This document shows positions 31,573 to 40,957 of a DNA stretch of 64,000 nt, one piece after another. The stretch comes from Agapanthus africanus (lineage: Eukaryota > Streptophyta > Magnoliopsida > Asparagales > Amaryllidaceae), in NCBI GenBank assembly GCA_030015575.1, contig CM057339.1, positions 770,614,809-770,678,808 on the forward strand. Direction: 5' to 3'. Each line of letters opens with the position of its first letter. The first letter of the stretch is position 1. Position numbers and translations under genes: made by a program. A model generated the notes under the pieces. It was not told the origin of the DNA, made no database searches, and saw only the letters and a program-made list of their open reading frames with translations.

Positions 31573-34062
31573 TTAAGCGTAGTATTTCTTTAGGAAGCGG
31601 TCGTTTATTGGCCTGAAAGGCCTTTCACCGTGCATATCTATGAGTAAATAGGCTCCACCCTGATAGACCTTGTCTATGATGTACGAGCCTTCATAGTTCG
31701 GCTCGAATTTTCCCCGCTTGGCGCGATTGGGGATCATAGGCCTTTTGACCACTAGCACGAGTTCGCCTTGGCGGAATGTCCTCGGTCGGGTCAATCTTTT
31801 GTATGAGCGCGTCATCTTTGCTTTATAAGCTTCCAGATTTTGTTGCGCTATGAGCCGGGTTTCATCGAGGGCATCAAGCTCCTCAAGCCGGAGGTGAGCA
31901 TTTTCTTCGTTTGTCAACTCGTGGTGGACTGCCACTCGTAGAGAAAGTAGCTCTATCTCGAGGGGGAGTACCGCTTCCGTACCGAATACCAGTGCGTATG
32001 GCGTCGTGTTCGTGGCCGTCTTGAACGTAGTTCGATATGCCCAAAGAGCCTCTTGCAGTCTCTCGTGCCAGTCCTTCTTATTTCGGGACACCGTCTTCTT
32101 CATGATCTTTGTCAAGGTCTTGTTAAAGGCCTCAGCTAGACCGTTAGCTCGTGGATTATAAACTGAGGAGTATCTCCAGTCTATATTATGTCGTTGCGCG
32201 AAGCGGCTGATCTTATGGCTTCTGTAGGCCGGACCGTTATCGGAGATAATCCGCCGTGGAGTTCCAAACCGATAAATGACGTGCGTCTTGAAAAAGTGGA
32301 GGATATTCTCCGTCCTAACTTCCCTCAGCGGTACTGCTTCCGCCCATTTGGAGAAGTAATCAGTCGTCGCCAGGATGAAACGATGTCCCCTAGACGATTC
32401 CGGTTCGATGGGGCCGACTATGTCAGTTCCCCACATTTCGAATGGCCAGCTAGCCACCGTTGGATGTAGCGGGTTTGAATGTTGGTGGATGAAATCCCCA
32501 TGGATTTGACATGAGTGGCACTGTTTCGCATATTCGAGGCAGTCTTGGATCATTGTGGGCCAGTAGTAACCCATCCATTTAATTTTTAACTTCATCTTCG
32601 GGCCTGCTTGATGAGAACCACAGATTCCGTCATGAACTTCCTGAACGACTCTTTCTGCTTCGTCGGGTCCTAAACATCTCAGCCACAGGGAATCAAACGA
32701 CCTCTTGTACAGAGTATTGTTGACGAAGGCGAAAGACAGAGCTCGTTTCATGAGCTGATGTCTTGAGGACGCTTCTTCGGGCATTCGGTGGGACTTAAAG
32801 TAGTCTATGAAGACCTCCCTCCAGTCCTCAGCCTTCTCACGGTCTTTTATTTGTAGGGTCGTCTGCTCAGTCACTCCCTTTTCTTCGTATGATTCCGGAG
32901 ATATTTCTGCTGGGGCGAGCATTCGACGGCTTTGTACCATGATTCTGACGTCATCAAGGTTCTCGTCAGCCAGTTCTTTAGCGAGCTTGGCCAACGCGTC
33001 TACTTTGCTATTTTCCGCGCGTGGTATACTTTCCAGAGTATAGGAGGGAATTTGGGTCAACAGTTGTCGCACCTTTTCACAATACTTTACCAACTCCGGT
33101 TTGCACGTTTGGTAGTCGCCGTTTACTTGACTAACGACCAGTTGAGAATCCCCATGTATGAGGAGGTTTTCAATTCCCATGTCAATGGCGATCTCAAGGC
33201 CTGCTATCAAAGCTTCGTATTTGGCTTCATTGTTCGTCCTCGGTTCTGTTAAGGAGAAAGCGAAGCGCATTATCCCTCCTTGTGGAGTTACAAAGATGAG
33301 GCCTACCCCCGATTTGATCATTGTGGTACTTTGTTTGTGCTTCTTTACGGAGGACGCTCCATCGAAATAAAGCTCCCATCGGGTATCACCACCGTCGATC
33401 GCGTCAAACGCATGTTCGTCCGGCAAATCGCAATTTAGAGGAGAACCGGCAGGTACTGGATGCTCAGCAAGGAAGTCGGAGATGGCTTGGCCTTTCACTG
33501 CCTTAAGCGGCTGATAGGTTATTGAAAACTCCATCAAGAGTAGGGCCCATTTAGCGAGTCTCCCTGTCAATATGGCCTTTGACATTAGATATTTTAGGGG
33601 GTCCACCTTTGATATAAGACGGACTTCATGTGCCAATGCATAGTGCCGGAGTTTTGTTATCGCGAAGATTAACACCAGGCAGTGTTTTTCGATAGGGGAG
33701 TAATTGCTTTCTGCCCCCAGCAGAACTCGACTTAAGTAATAAAGAGCTCTCTCCTTCCCTCGATCATTCTCCTGTGCCCATAATGCGCCTAAGGAACCTT
33801 TGAGGGCTGTTGTATAAAGAATAAGAGGCTTTCCCTTGACCGGAGCAGCTAACACCGGCGGGTTTTGCAGGTATTGCTTGATCTCGTCCAGTGCGCCTTG
33901 GCATTTGTGGTCCCAAACGAATGGAATTCCCTTCTTCATCAGGTGACTGTAAGGACGGCACTTGCCTGACAGGTTGGCGATAAACCGCCGGATGTACGCG
34001 AGCTTCCCCTGGAGAGACCGCAGCTGTTTGAGAGCCCTCGGAGGTGGCATTTCCATGATCAC
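31573..34062 (-). CDS. pol: Tat pol: RNase H, archaeal-type RNase H, integrase
   Basis: Begins in the RT connection (LRSLQGKLAYIRRFI). The ordinary gypsy RNase H follows (about residues 80-180) and looks degenerate, as is usual in the Tat lineage. A second, archaeal-type RNase H (about 225-360) carries the full acidic set: ELYFDGASS, NNEAKYEALIAGL, GDSQLVVSQV and VDALAKLA. Integrase follows: zinc site with CLEYAKQCHSCQ, then the DDE core in WGTDIVGP, SDNGPAY and GLAEAFNKT. There is no chromodomain. The frame is open throughout and reads at family length. Confidence 0.9.
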   Translation of the reverse strand: MIMEMPPPRALKQLRSLQGKLAYIRRFIANLSGKCRPYSHLMKKGIPFVWDHKCQGALDEIKQYLQNPPVLAAPVKGKPLILYTTALKGSLGALWAQENDRGKERALYYLSRVLLGAESNYSPIEKHCLVLIFAITKLRHYALAHEVRLISKVDPLKYLMSKAILTGRLAKWALLLMEFSITYQPLKAVKGQAISDFLAEHPVPAGSPLNCDLPDEHAFDAIDGGDTRWELYFDGASSVKKHKQSTTMIKSGVGLIFVTPQGGIMRFAFSLTEPRTNNEAKYEALIAGLEIAIDMGIENLLIHGDSQLVVSQVNGDYQTCKPELVKYCEKVRQLLTQIPSYTLESIPRAENSKVDALAKLAKELADENLDDVRIMVQSRRMLAPAEISPESYEEKGVTEQTTLQIKDREKAEDWREVFIDYFKSHRMPEEASSRHQLMKRALSFAFVNNTLYKRSFDSLWLRCLGPDEAERVVQEVHDGICGSHQAGPKMKLKIKWMGYYWPTMIQDCLEYAKQCHSCQIHGDFIHQHSNPLHPTVASWPFEMWGTDIVGPIEPESSRGHRFILATTDYFSKWAEAVPLREVRTENILHFFKTHVIYRFGTPRRIISDNGPAYRSHKISRFAQRHNIDWRYSSVYNPRANGLAEAFNKTLTKIMKKTVSRNKKDWHERLQEALWAYRTTFKTATNTTPYALVFGTEAVLPLEIELLSLRVAVHHELTNEENAHLRLEELDALDETRLIAQQNLEAYKAKMTRSYKRLTRPRTFRQGELVLVVKRPMIPNRAKRGKFEPNYEGSYIIDKVYQGGAYLLIDMHGERPFRPINDRFLKKYYA

Positions 34063-34092
34063 CTTAATCTTAGATGGATCTATTTCGATACC

Positions 34093-37000
34093 TCAGTTTC
34101 GGATGATGAATCCCAGGAATTTACCCGAGGAGACTCCGAACGCGCATTTGAGGGGATTCATCTTCAAATTATATTGCCGAAGGCGCTGAAATACGGTCTT
34201 CAGATGCTCTAAATGCTCTTCGTATGACATGCTTTTCACTACGAGGTCATCGATATAGCACTCGACGATTTCATGTATGAGATCATCGAAGATCTTTGTC
34301 ATGGCCCTTTGATAGGTAGCACCGGCGTTCTTTAGACCAAAGGGCATAACCTTGTAGCAGAATATACCCAAAGGGGTCCGGAAAGCGGTATGCTTCTGGT
34401 CGTCGGGATGCATCTTTATCTGATTGTACCCTGATGAACCGTCCATAAAGGAGAAAACCTCATGAGTGGACGTATTTTCTATCATCAGTTCGGTGACCGG
34501 TACTGGGAAATCGTCCTTCGGGCAGGCTTTATTGAGATCTCGGAAGTCCACACATATGCGTACTGTCCCGTTTTTCTTCATTACCGGGACGATGTTGGCG
34601 ACCCAGTCAGGATACTGTACCTCCTGGATAAACCCAGAATCAATCAGTTTCTTAACTTCGGCGTTAATGCTCATTTCAAGCTCGAGCCGCATCCTTCTCA
34701 GCGCCTGTTTGACTGGCTTGATATCTGGGGATATTGCTAATTTATGCACAGCGATCTCTGGATCTAATCCTGGCATCTCGGAATAGTTCCATGCGAAGCA
34801 ATCTCTGTGCTGCATAAGCACGTCTTTTAACACAGCCACCCTTTCTTCAGAGAGCAACTCGCTGACGAATGTCGGTCGCGGATCATCTATCGACCCCAAC
34901 TCAATCTTCTTGAGGTTATCTGCAGTAGTATGTATGCCATCTTCCAGTTCTTTCGGAGCCGGTGGAAATTCTGAAATTACCTCATTGTCATTGCTGTTCT
35001 CAAAGCACCAGGGGATGTCATCCATGTTCTCGGGCTCTTCTTTTAATATTGTAATCATGTGATAAGTGCGAATCCGCTTCCGAGACCGATGTGGATCTGG
35101 CTCTGCTCTTGCGGCTTTGGGTTCGTGCTTTTTTGGCGGCGTTACCCTCCAGCTGCTGGATAAAGCAAATCTGCCTCGTTGGTACTGGTCTTCGACCCAG
35201 CTCTTGAAGGTGAAGCAGTTTTCGATAGGGTATCCTACGGCTCGGTGATAAGAGCAATAACCCGGATGAGGAACTTTGTTAGCTTGCTCAGGGTGCTTAG
35301 ACTCCGGAAGCGCGATCATTTGATGTTTTATAGCGAGCTCGAGTAACTTCTCCGTCTTGTCTCGAGGGAAGGAATACGCTCGACTCATCTTCTTCGTGAG
35401 GGACAAATCCGGACCGCGCAATGCCCGCTCACGTGACTCTCTAATCCTGCGTCGTTGTTGTCGGCTCCTTTTTCCGCTTCTTGACTTACTTCTGCCTCTG
35501 CGTCGGCCCTTTTGTACAACGGGTTGACGGGGATGAGCATCTTCATCTTTTGCAGCCTGTTGAAACAGACGTTGCGTCCTGGCCTTCTCGTAGATTTCCA
35601 TCTCGCGATTATGGTCTTCCCGAGCTTTTTGACCCGCTTTCCTAATAAGCTTGTCCATTCGTTCTTCAAACGACGGACTCGGCATTTCGATTGCGGGATC
35701 TAGTTTTGATGAGGGGTCGGCATTGCTGGACAGGGTGTTTTCCTCCTCTTCCAAGTTATATACGGCGTAGCTACCGTGGACTCGCTCTCGTTTACCGGAT
35801 CTCACGTATCCAAGGCCGAGCGTTTCCATTCTCCCGTTGGGCAATTTGCGCTGAGTTTCAGGGTTATCCCAAATCCTGTTGTAGAATCGAGCTTGTCGAA
35901 CAGTCTGTTTTAAGGATACCCCTTGGCGCTTCAATAGCCTCTTTAGTCCATTTGTGTAATATCTGGGCAAACGGATGGGTTGGAGCCTGTCGAGTGTAGC
36001 ATCCGCGCCATGCCATATCTCTTTCTCCACTCTCGTTTCTGTGGATTGGTAGAACAGGATCACCTTTTCACCCTTTCGCCTGGGAGGGACGTAAAACGTC
36101 TGCAGGTCCTGCACATTGTAAGCTTGAAGTGCGTCGAGATCCTTGTAGTGTTTCCGCGGCACCATGGTGATTTGCAAACTCTGATCATCGCTAGGGGATG
36201 CTTGTATGGACGTCCGACTGGAGAACACGGTATTAACCTCATCTTCCGAGTCACTTCCGAAGATCAACATGGGGGCGGACGGTCCCGGGTTGTTGCGTCG
36301 AGACGGCCCAGCGTAAACTATCTCTTCTTCTTCTTCGGTATCGCTCCCGAAAACAGGGATGGTGGCGGCGGCTTTGTTTTCCAGCTTGCGACACTTTTCT
36401 GTATCCTCGAAGTCTGGCAAAAAGTACTTTGCATCTTCGTACTTGCGGACTTCGTTCACGGAGAATGGGTTCAGCTCACCTGCTACGGTATATTCGAAAC
36501 CATCCTTAAAGTACTTCATACACTGATGTTGTGTAGAAGGGATGATGTTGTACTCGTGTAACCAAGGGAGACCGAGCAAGGCGTTGTAGCAGGTCTTGGC
36601 GTCAATGACATGAAACTTGATGTCCGTGACGAGCAGTCCGAAGCGTAATGTTAGTATTACAGATCCGAGAGTCCGTGATGACTGGGAGTCGAAACCGGAG
36701 ATGGTAATTTTGTCACGAGCGAGATGATGTACGCTCTTGCAGATTTCCTTCAACACCCGAACATTAAGGAGATTGACGGAGGATCCATTATCCACCAGGA
36801 TCTTGCCTATCTTGATATCATGGCAGTATCCAGAGATATATAGGGGACAGTTGTGGTCGCACGTCCCGAGGAGAAGGTCTTCGTCACCGAAAGTGATGTC
36901 GGCCGTGTGCACTTCTTCCAGTTCATCCTTCATCCTTTCTGCGGCGAGGAAAGCTTGGAATTGCTCGGGTTCTTGTAACGCCTTGATTAATGAATCTCGC

Positions 37001-39759
37001 GCTTCTTTGGATAATAGGAGGGCATCGAGAATGCTGAGCTGAGAAGGTAGCTTCCTTAGGTGCGCTAGGATGTTGTAGTCCACCTTACCCTTCCTGGGAG
37101 GGTCCTTGGCAGTCAGCTCTTTCATGACTTGGTCATCTAAGGCGATATCCCCAGTGACCTTCTCCTTTCCCTTATCTTTTCTATTCGTGGGTCCGAGATT
37201 CTTTTCCGGGAGCGTACGATTGCGCAGCTGAATATTTTCGCAGGTCTCTGGTTCTTCCTCTTTCCCTAAAACGGATTCTTTAAAGAGAGGGCCCAGAGCC
37301 ATTTCTTCATCAGAGTCGCTCCCAAAGGTGAGAACTTGTGACCCTCCGGCGTCGACCATGTAACAGCTGCCGGTAGTTCTTTTGTGCCCGTCGGTAGTAC
37401 TTCTTCGTTCCCGACGAGTCTTGCGTTTCATGCGCTTAAAATATTGCCGGTGAGCAACATATCCTTGCCACCATATCCTAAAGGCGTCGCACTCCTCCGT
37501 AGGGTGCGAAATCTTCCGATGATATGCGCAATAATTAGGGTGCATTTCCGCTCCATTGAGTGCGTTTTCTTCTGAGGGTGGTAGCTTCATTCCCATTGAC
37601 ATGGCTTTAGCAAATCTTTTCCTCGTCTTGAACACGTTTTTATTCGCATCGGATGTCTTTTGATCTGGCGGGAGTGCTTCGATTCTTTCGTTTAGTCGCC
37701 TGTGCTTGGCTCCTTCCGATGCAGCCATCTCACGCTCCTGATCGGCTTTACTCTTCAAACGAATCTCGTCTAGAAAGGCGTCGATCATTCCCTCCGTTGG
37801 CCATACAAGTTCTGGCTCAGGCTGTGCCCCCAGTTCCTCAGTGCCAGGAGCTTTCTCATCTTCCGAGTGGGAAATCACATGACAACTCACCACATATCCC
37901 TCGGATTCATCCGATGCGCTCTCTCCATCATCTTCCTCTTGAAAGACGTGGTTGAGGAACTCTTGTAGCATGACGGGAGTCCGCGCCTTTTGTTTGTACT
38001 CCTCCAGCGCGTCAATCTGTTTCTGTAAATCCGTGCGCTTGTCTCCAGGCTCCACGGGCTTCTTAGATTTCTTCTTCTTTTTCTTCGAAGATTTTGACGG
38101 TTGGGTGTGAGTACTCGGGCCATCACCACGAATCTTTGTAGTTGGGCGCGGCTTCAACATCCCTTCGATGATTTGAGGTTCAAGCGGGTTCTTCCATTCG
38201 ACTGCTGGGCACGCATGAAGATCACTCGGCATTTTTCTGGTTTTAGCCGATAGCACGACTTCCCATGGAGCTTCCTCGATGAAAGAACAGGTTGCCCCCG
38301 GTGTGTCTGCTCTCTTAGGAGTATGCGGCTGTGGCGGATTCACCTTCCAATTTTCGGATAGTGCGAACTTCCCCTGGAGGTATTGATCTTCAATCCATCC
38401 TTTGAAAACGAAGCAATCCTCAATCGGATGGCTTACCGTTTGATGGTAAGGGCAATAGTTGGGGTTATTCACCTCAGTGGGTTGTGGCGGTCGTTTTGGA
38501 TTTGGCAAGTTTATAAGTCGGTTGCGTACTGCCAGCTCGAATAACCGTTTCGTCTTGTCCCGTGGGAACGAGTAGGGACGCTTCATCTTCTTATTATAAT
38601 ACCGGCGTCTTTCTTCCAGTTGATCCGCCAGCTTTGGGGCACTAGGTTGCTGCTGAGCATTCGCGACGAAGGTTGCCTTTCCTTTACCCTTGTCACTCCG
38701 AGGCTCGGGCTTCGGGGGAGACGGTCTATGACCCATCTGGTCCATCTGGGCCAACTTGTCGATTAGAGCCTTGAATGTGGTTGGCTTAAAGAACATCATA
38801 AACTGGGAGATAGTTGCGTGAGGGTCTAGGGTTCCTACGAACATGCCCACCGCAGGCGCTTCCTCAATGCGTTGCTCGCATTTCGACCACAAATTTCGCC
38901 AGCGTATAGCATACTGGACCCACGTTTCGCCTGGTTTTACCCTGGTATTAATCAATGCCGTTATTGGAGTACGTTTGCTGGCGCTTGCGAATCGCTGAGT
39001 GAATAGCAACTCCATTTCAGCGAACGTCTTGATAGAATCGTTCGGGAGTTCCGAATACCATTCGAACGCCGTTTCTGATAAGCTGCCCACGAATTGGCGA
39101 AGCAATAGTTTATCGTCGCCACCAGTGTTACCACAAAGCGCCCTGAACTGGGCCACATGCTGATGGGGATTGCCTGTCCCCTTATAGACGTGGAATTTTG
39201 GTATTGTGTAGCCCGACGGATATTTGATTTGGTCGTACCCGCATGGATACGGTCTCCCCGTTTTTACGACTTGACCAGCTGCCTTAGTTACATGATGAAC
39301 CCGGATTTTCTGGGCTATATAGTCGTCCAAGTCAGCCTTAGAGATTGTCTCCTCCTTGGCCGTTGAGAGAGCCGGTGGCGGATTTGACGTTTCTCCCCTG
39401 TCGTCTTCAAGGACGATCAGAGGATCCTCAGCAGGTGGGTCTTGTTGGATCATCATTCCCACCATGTCCTGGAACAAGTGGGCTATTTGCTTTATGTTGG
39501 CCGCTTGTTCCGCAGCCTCTTTATCTTTCTTTTCCAGTATCCTCCGGAGGAATTCGGCGTCGGTTTCCTGTTCTTGTTGCTGATCCGAGGACGCCTCGGG
39601 GCTTTCTTTCGGCCCAGTAAGCGCGGCTATTGCAATCATCATTTCCTGGAGCTTTTGCTGTTGCTCCTGAGCTTTGGTTACTGACCGTGTAAGCGGTCTA
39701 TGACCTGTAGACGCACGGCTGTCTTCCTTCCCCGACGCCATGTATACAGTGTGGACCAT
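34093..39759 (-). CDS. gag-pol: Tat gag-protease-RT frame, 1,888 residues
   Basis: Coiled-coil N-terminus, then the capsid domain (about 175-330, IPKFHVYKGTGNPHQHV, LLFTQRFA). The gag zinc module appears three times: YCPYHQTVSHPIEDC (435-449), YCAYHRKISHPTEEC (about 743-757) and YCSYHRAVGYPIENC (1,501-1,515). The aspartic protease centre VDNGSS is near 989-994, so the third module lies between protease and RT. Acidic FGSDS/TDEE motifs occur near 812, 1,138 and 1,167. RT covers about 1,650-1,888 with FMDGSSGYNQI, VMPFGLKNAGATYQRAM and YIDDLVVKS. The length is large for the family because of the extra modules. Confidence 0.9.
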   Translation of the reverse strand: MVHTVYMASGKEDSRASTGHRPLTRSVTKAQEQQQKLQEMMIAIAALTGPKESPEASSDQQQEQETDAEFLRRILEKKDKEAAEQAANIKQIAHLFQDMVGMMIQQDPPAEDPLIVLEDDRGETSNPPPALSTAKEETISKADLDDYIAQKIRVHHVTKAAGQVVKTGRPYPCGYDQIKYPSGYTIPKFHVYKGTGNPHQHVAQFRALCGNTGGDDKLLLRQFVGSLSETAFEWYSELPNDSIKTFAEMELLFTQRFASASKRTPITALINTRVKPGETWVQYAIRWRNLWSKCEQRIEEAPAVGMFVGTLDPHATISQFMMFFKPTTFKALIDKLAQMDQMGHRPSPPKPEPRSDKGKGKATFVANAQQQPSAPKLADQLEERRRYYNKKMKRPYSFPRDKTKRLFELAVRNRLINLPNPKRPPQPTEVNNPNYCPYHQTVSHPIEDCFVFKGWIEDQYLQGKFALSENWKVNPPQPHTPKRADTPGATCSFIEEAPWEVVLSAKTRKMPSDLHACPAVEWKNPLEPQIIEGMLKPRPTTKIRGDGPSTHTQPSKSSKKKKKKSKKPVEPGDKRTDLQKQIDALEEYKQKARTPVMLQEFLNHVFQEEDDGESASDESEGYVVSCHVISHSEDEKAPGTEELGAQPEPELVWPTEGMIDAFLDEIRLKSKADQEREMAASEGAKHRRLNERIEALPPDQKTSDANKNVFKTRKRFAKAMSMGMKLPPSEENALNGAEMHPNYCAYHRKISHPTEECDAFRIWWQGYVAHRQYFKRMKRKTRRERRSTTDGHKRTTGSCYMVDAGGSQVLTFGSDSDEEMALGPLFKESVLGKEEEPETCENIQLRNRTLPEKNLGPTNRKDKGKEKVTGDIALDDQVMKELTAKDPPRKGKVDYNILAHLRKLPSQLSILDALLLSKEARDSLIKALQEPEQFQAFLAAERMKDELEEVHTADITFGDEDLLLGTCDHNCPLYISGYCHDIKIGKILVDNGSSVNLLNVRVLKEICKSVHHLARDKITISGFDSQSSRTLGSVILTLRFGLLVTDIKFHVIDAKTCYNALLGLPWLHEYNIIPSTQHQCMKYFKDGFEYTVAGELNPFSVNEVRKYEDAKYFLPDFEDTEKCRKLENKAAATIPVFGSDTEEEEEIVYAGPSRRNNPGPSAPMLIFGSDSEDEVNTVFSSRTSIQASPSDDQSLQITMVPRKHYKDLDALQAYNVQDLQTFYVPPRRKGEKVILFYQSTETRVEKEIWHGADATLDRLQPIRLPRYYTNGLKRLLKRQGVSLKQTVRQARFYNRIWDNPETQRKLPNGRMETLGLGYVRSGKRERVHGSYAVYNLEEEENTLSSNADPSSKLDPAIEMPSPSFEERMDKLIRKAGQKAREDHNREMEIYEKARTQRLFQQAAKDEDAHPRQPVVQKGRRRGRSKSRSGKRSRQQRRRIRESRERALRGPDLSLTKKMSRAYSFPRDKTEKLLELAIKHQMIALPESKHPEQANKVPHPGYCSYHRAVGYPIENCFTFKSWVEDQYQRGRFALSSSWRVTPPKKHEPKAARAEPDPHRSRKRIRTYHMITILKEEPENMDDIPWCFENSNDNEVISEFPPAPKELEDGIHTTADNLKKIELGSIDDPRPTFVSELLSEERVAVLKDVLMQHRDCFAWNYSEMPGLDPEIAVHKLAISPDIKPVKQALRRMRLELEMSINAEVKKLIDSGFIQEVQYPDWVANIVPVMKKNGTVRICVDFRDLNKACPKDDFPVPVTELMIENTSTHEVFSFMDGSSGYNQIKMHPDDQKHTAFRTPLGIFCYKVMPFGLKNAGATYQRAMTKIFDDLIHEIVECYIDDLVVKSMSYEEHLEHLKTVFQRLRQYNLKMNPLKCAFGVSSGKFLGFIIRN

Positions 39760-39920
39760 CCTGCCCCCAGCCTTAGGGCGTCTGGGTTCAGCGCTTTAGC
39801 TCTCGTTGCGGGCCCGCGGATCTTCTCCGGCCTCCTCTTTTTATGAGCAGTGGAAGTTGAGGGGGCCGTTGAGGTGGGCGCCCAGACAGCTTTTCGTGGC
39901 TTAGCCTGATGACTGGCTTC

Positions 39921-40868
39921 CTATTGGATTTTCAGCTTCTTATGCTGGCGGGAGAAATTTGGATCGATCATCGAGTCTCGGGCCTGCCGCCAGACTTTAT
40001 AGATTCGGGAAGACGGACGTTGAGGAGATTGGGGCTGTTCTGGCTTTACTTCTATAGCCCTTTCCAGCGGATGAGGAGACTTCTTTAGCGTCGCGGTAGG
40101 AGAATTCCTACGCACCTTATTTAGCATCTCAAAGCTGTTTCCAGTTGGAACAGCAGCATTAACTTCTGCCATCGGGGCTGGAGGAGTTAGCCCAGAAGGG
40201 GAGTTGCCTCCGGCCTTCCTCATTCGGCGCCAGTAACGACGTCGAGCGCGTCGTGCTGATGGAACCGGCTTGGTGAGGGCGATAGTCTCGTCTTGCCCCC
40301 TGTGTAGGTGGGGGGCCGCTGCTGGTGTCAGCCTGTTAAAGACCGATGTCCTTTGGGTAGCAGGAGCGGGAGCTGGATCCATCAATCTTGTAAAGACCGA
40401 CTTTTTGGCAGGGGAAGCCGCCTTGTCGACTTCAGGAGCAGGGCTGGTTATTTTCTTAGGAGCAGCCTTCTCTGGGATTGCAGGCCCCATTGCGGTTCCA
40501 CAGGAACTCTGGCCCAGTCTGGAGAAGACCGAGGCACTGGTGTTGGGCAAACCGTTGAGAAGGGCCGCGGCAGGGGTAAGACGATCAAAGACCGACTTCT
40601 TGGGAGCTTCCGTTGTCAGCACCGGAGCGGTGAAGCTTGTCGGCGGGAGCATGGTCCCAAAAAACAATCCTGTGGTGGCTCGAGTGACCTGCTCCACGGG
40701 CATTGTGAATAGCGAAGCAGCTTGGGGTCCGTAGGCTATACCTCCTGGCGAGGCAGAGCGTTGGTTGCAATTGCAGTCCGAGCATGTCGCACAAGTGGAA
40801 GCCATTGATTCCTTGCTTTCTGCAGCAAACGAAACACCAAATCTTAGTACTTCGAAACCCAAGGGCAA
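39921..40868 (-). CDS. N-terminal gag-region frame with SVFxRL repeats
   Basis: 315 residues, Ala/Pro/Lys-rich. The motif S-V-F-x-R-L occurs four times, near residues 92 (SVFDRL), 113 (SVFSRL), 157 (SVFTRL) and 175 (SVFNRL). Arg-rich RRARRRYWRRMRK near 208-220 may bind nucleic acid. A Cys cluster (CATCSDCNC) is near the start, and Met 22 is an alternative start. It begins 66 bp after the primer site, so it is the first protein-coding part of the element. The related gag-only element has one such motif in its own N-terminus. Function unknown. Confidence 0.7.
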   Translation of the reverse strand: MPLGFEVLRFGVSFAAESKESMASTCATCSDCNCNQRSASPGGIAYGPQAASLFTMPVEQVTRATTGLFFGTMLPPTSFTAPVLTTEAPKKSVFDRLTPAAALLNGLPNTSASVFSRLGQSSCGTAMGPAIPEKAAPKKITSPAPEVDKAASPAKKSVFTRLMDPAPAPATQRTSVFNRLTPAAAPHLHRGQDETIALTKPVPSARRARRRYWRRMRKAGGNSPSGLTPPAPMAEVNAAVPTGNSFEMLNKVRRNSPTATLKKSPHPLERAIEVKPEQPQSPQRPSSRIYKVWRQARDSMIDPNFSRQHKKLKIQ

Positions 40869-40933
40869 CCATTAGCAAACCGCGATTGGTTCGCGAATCA
40901 CAACACACGAAGTGTGGAGTGGAAAGAGGAAAA

Positions 40934-40952
40934 GGTCCCACCGGGCGTGCCA
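40934..40952 (-). other. Primer binding site of the Tat element
   Basis: The minus strand reads TGGCACGCCCGGTGGGACC, five bases after the 5' LTR end. It is identical to the primer site at 12,554-12,572. Confidence 0.88.
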
Positions 40953-40957
40953 GAATC

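Noticed and set aside
35691-36561. Plus-strand frames under the Tat gag-pol frame
   Set aside because: They are shadows of the long minus-strand frame, with no domain or promoter.
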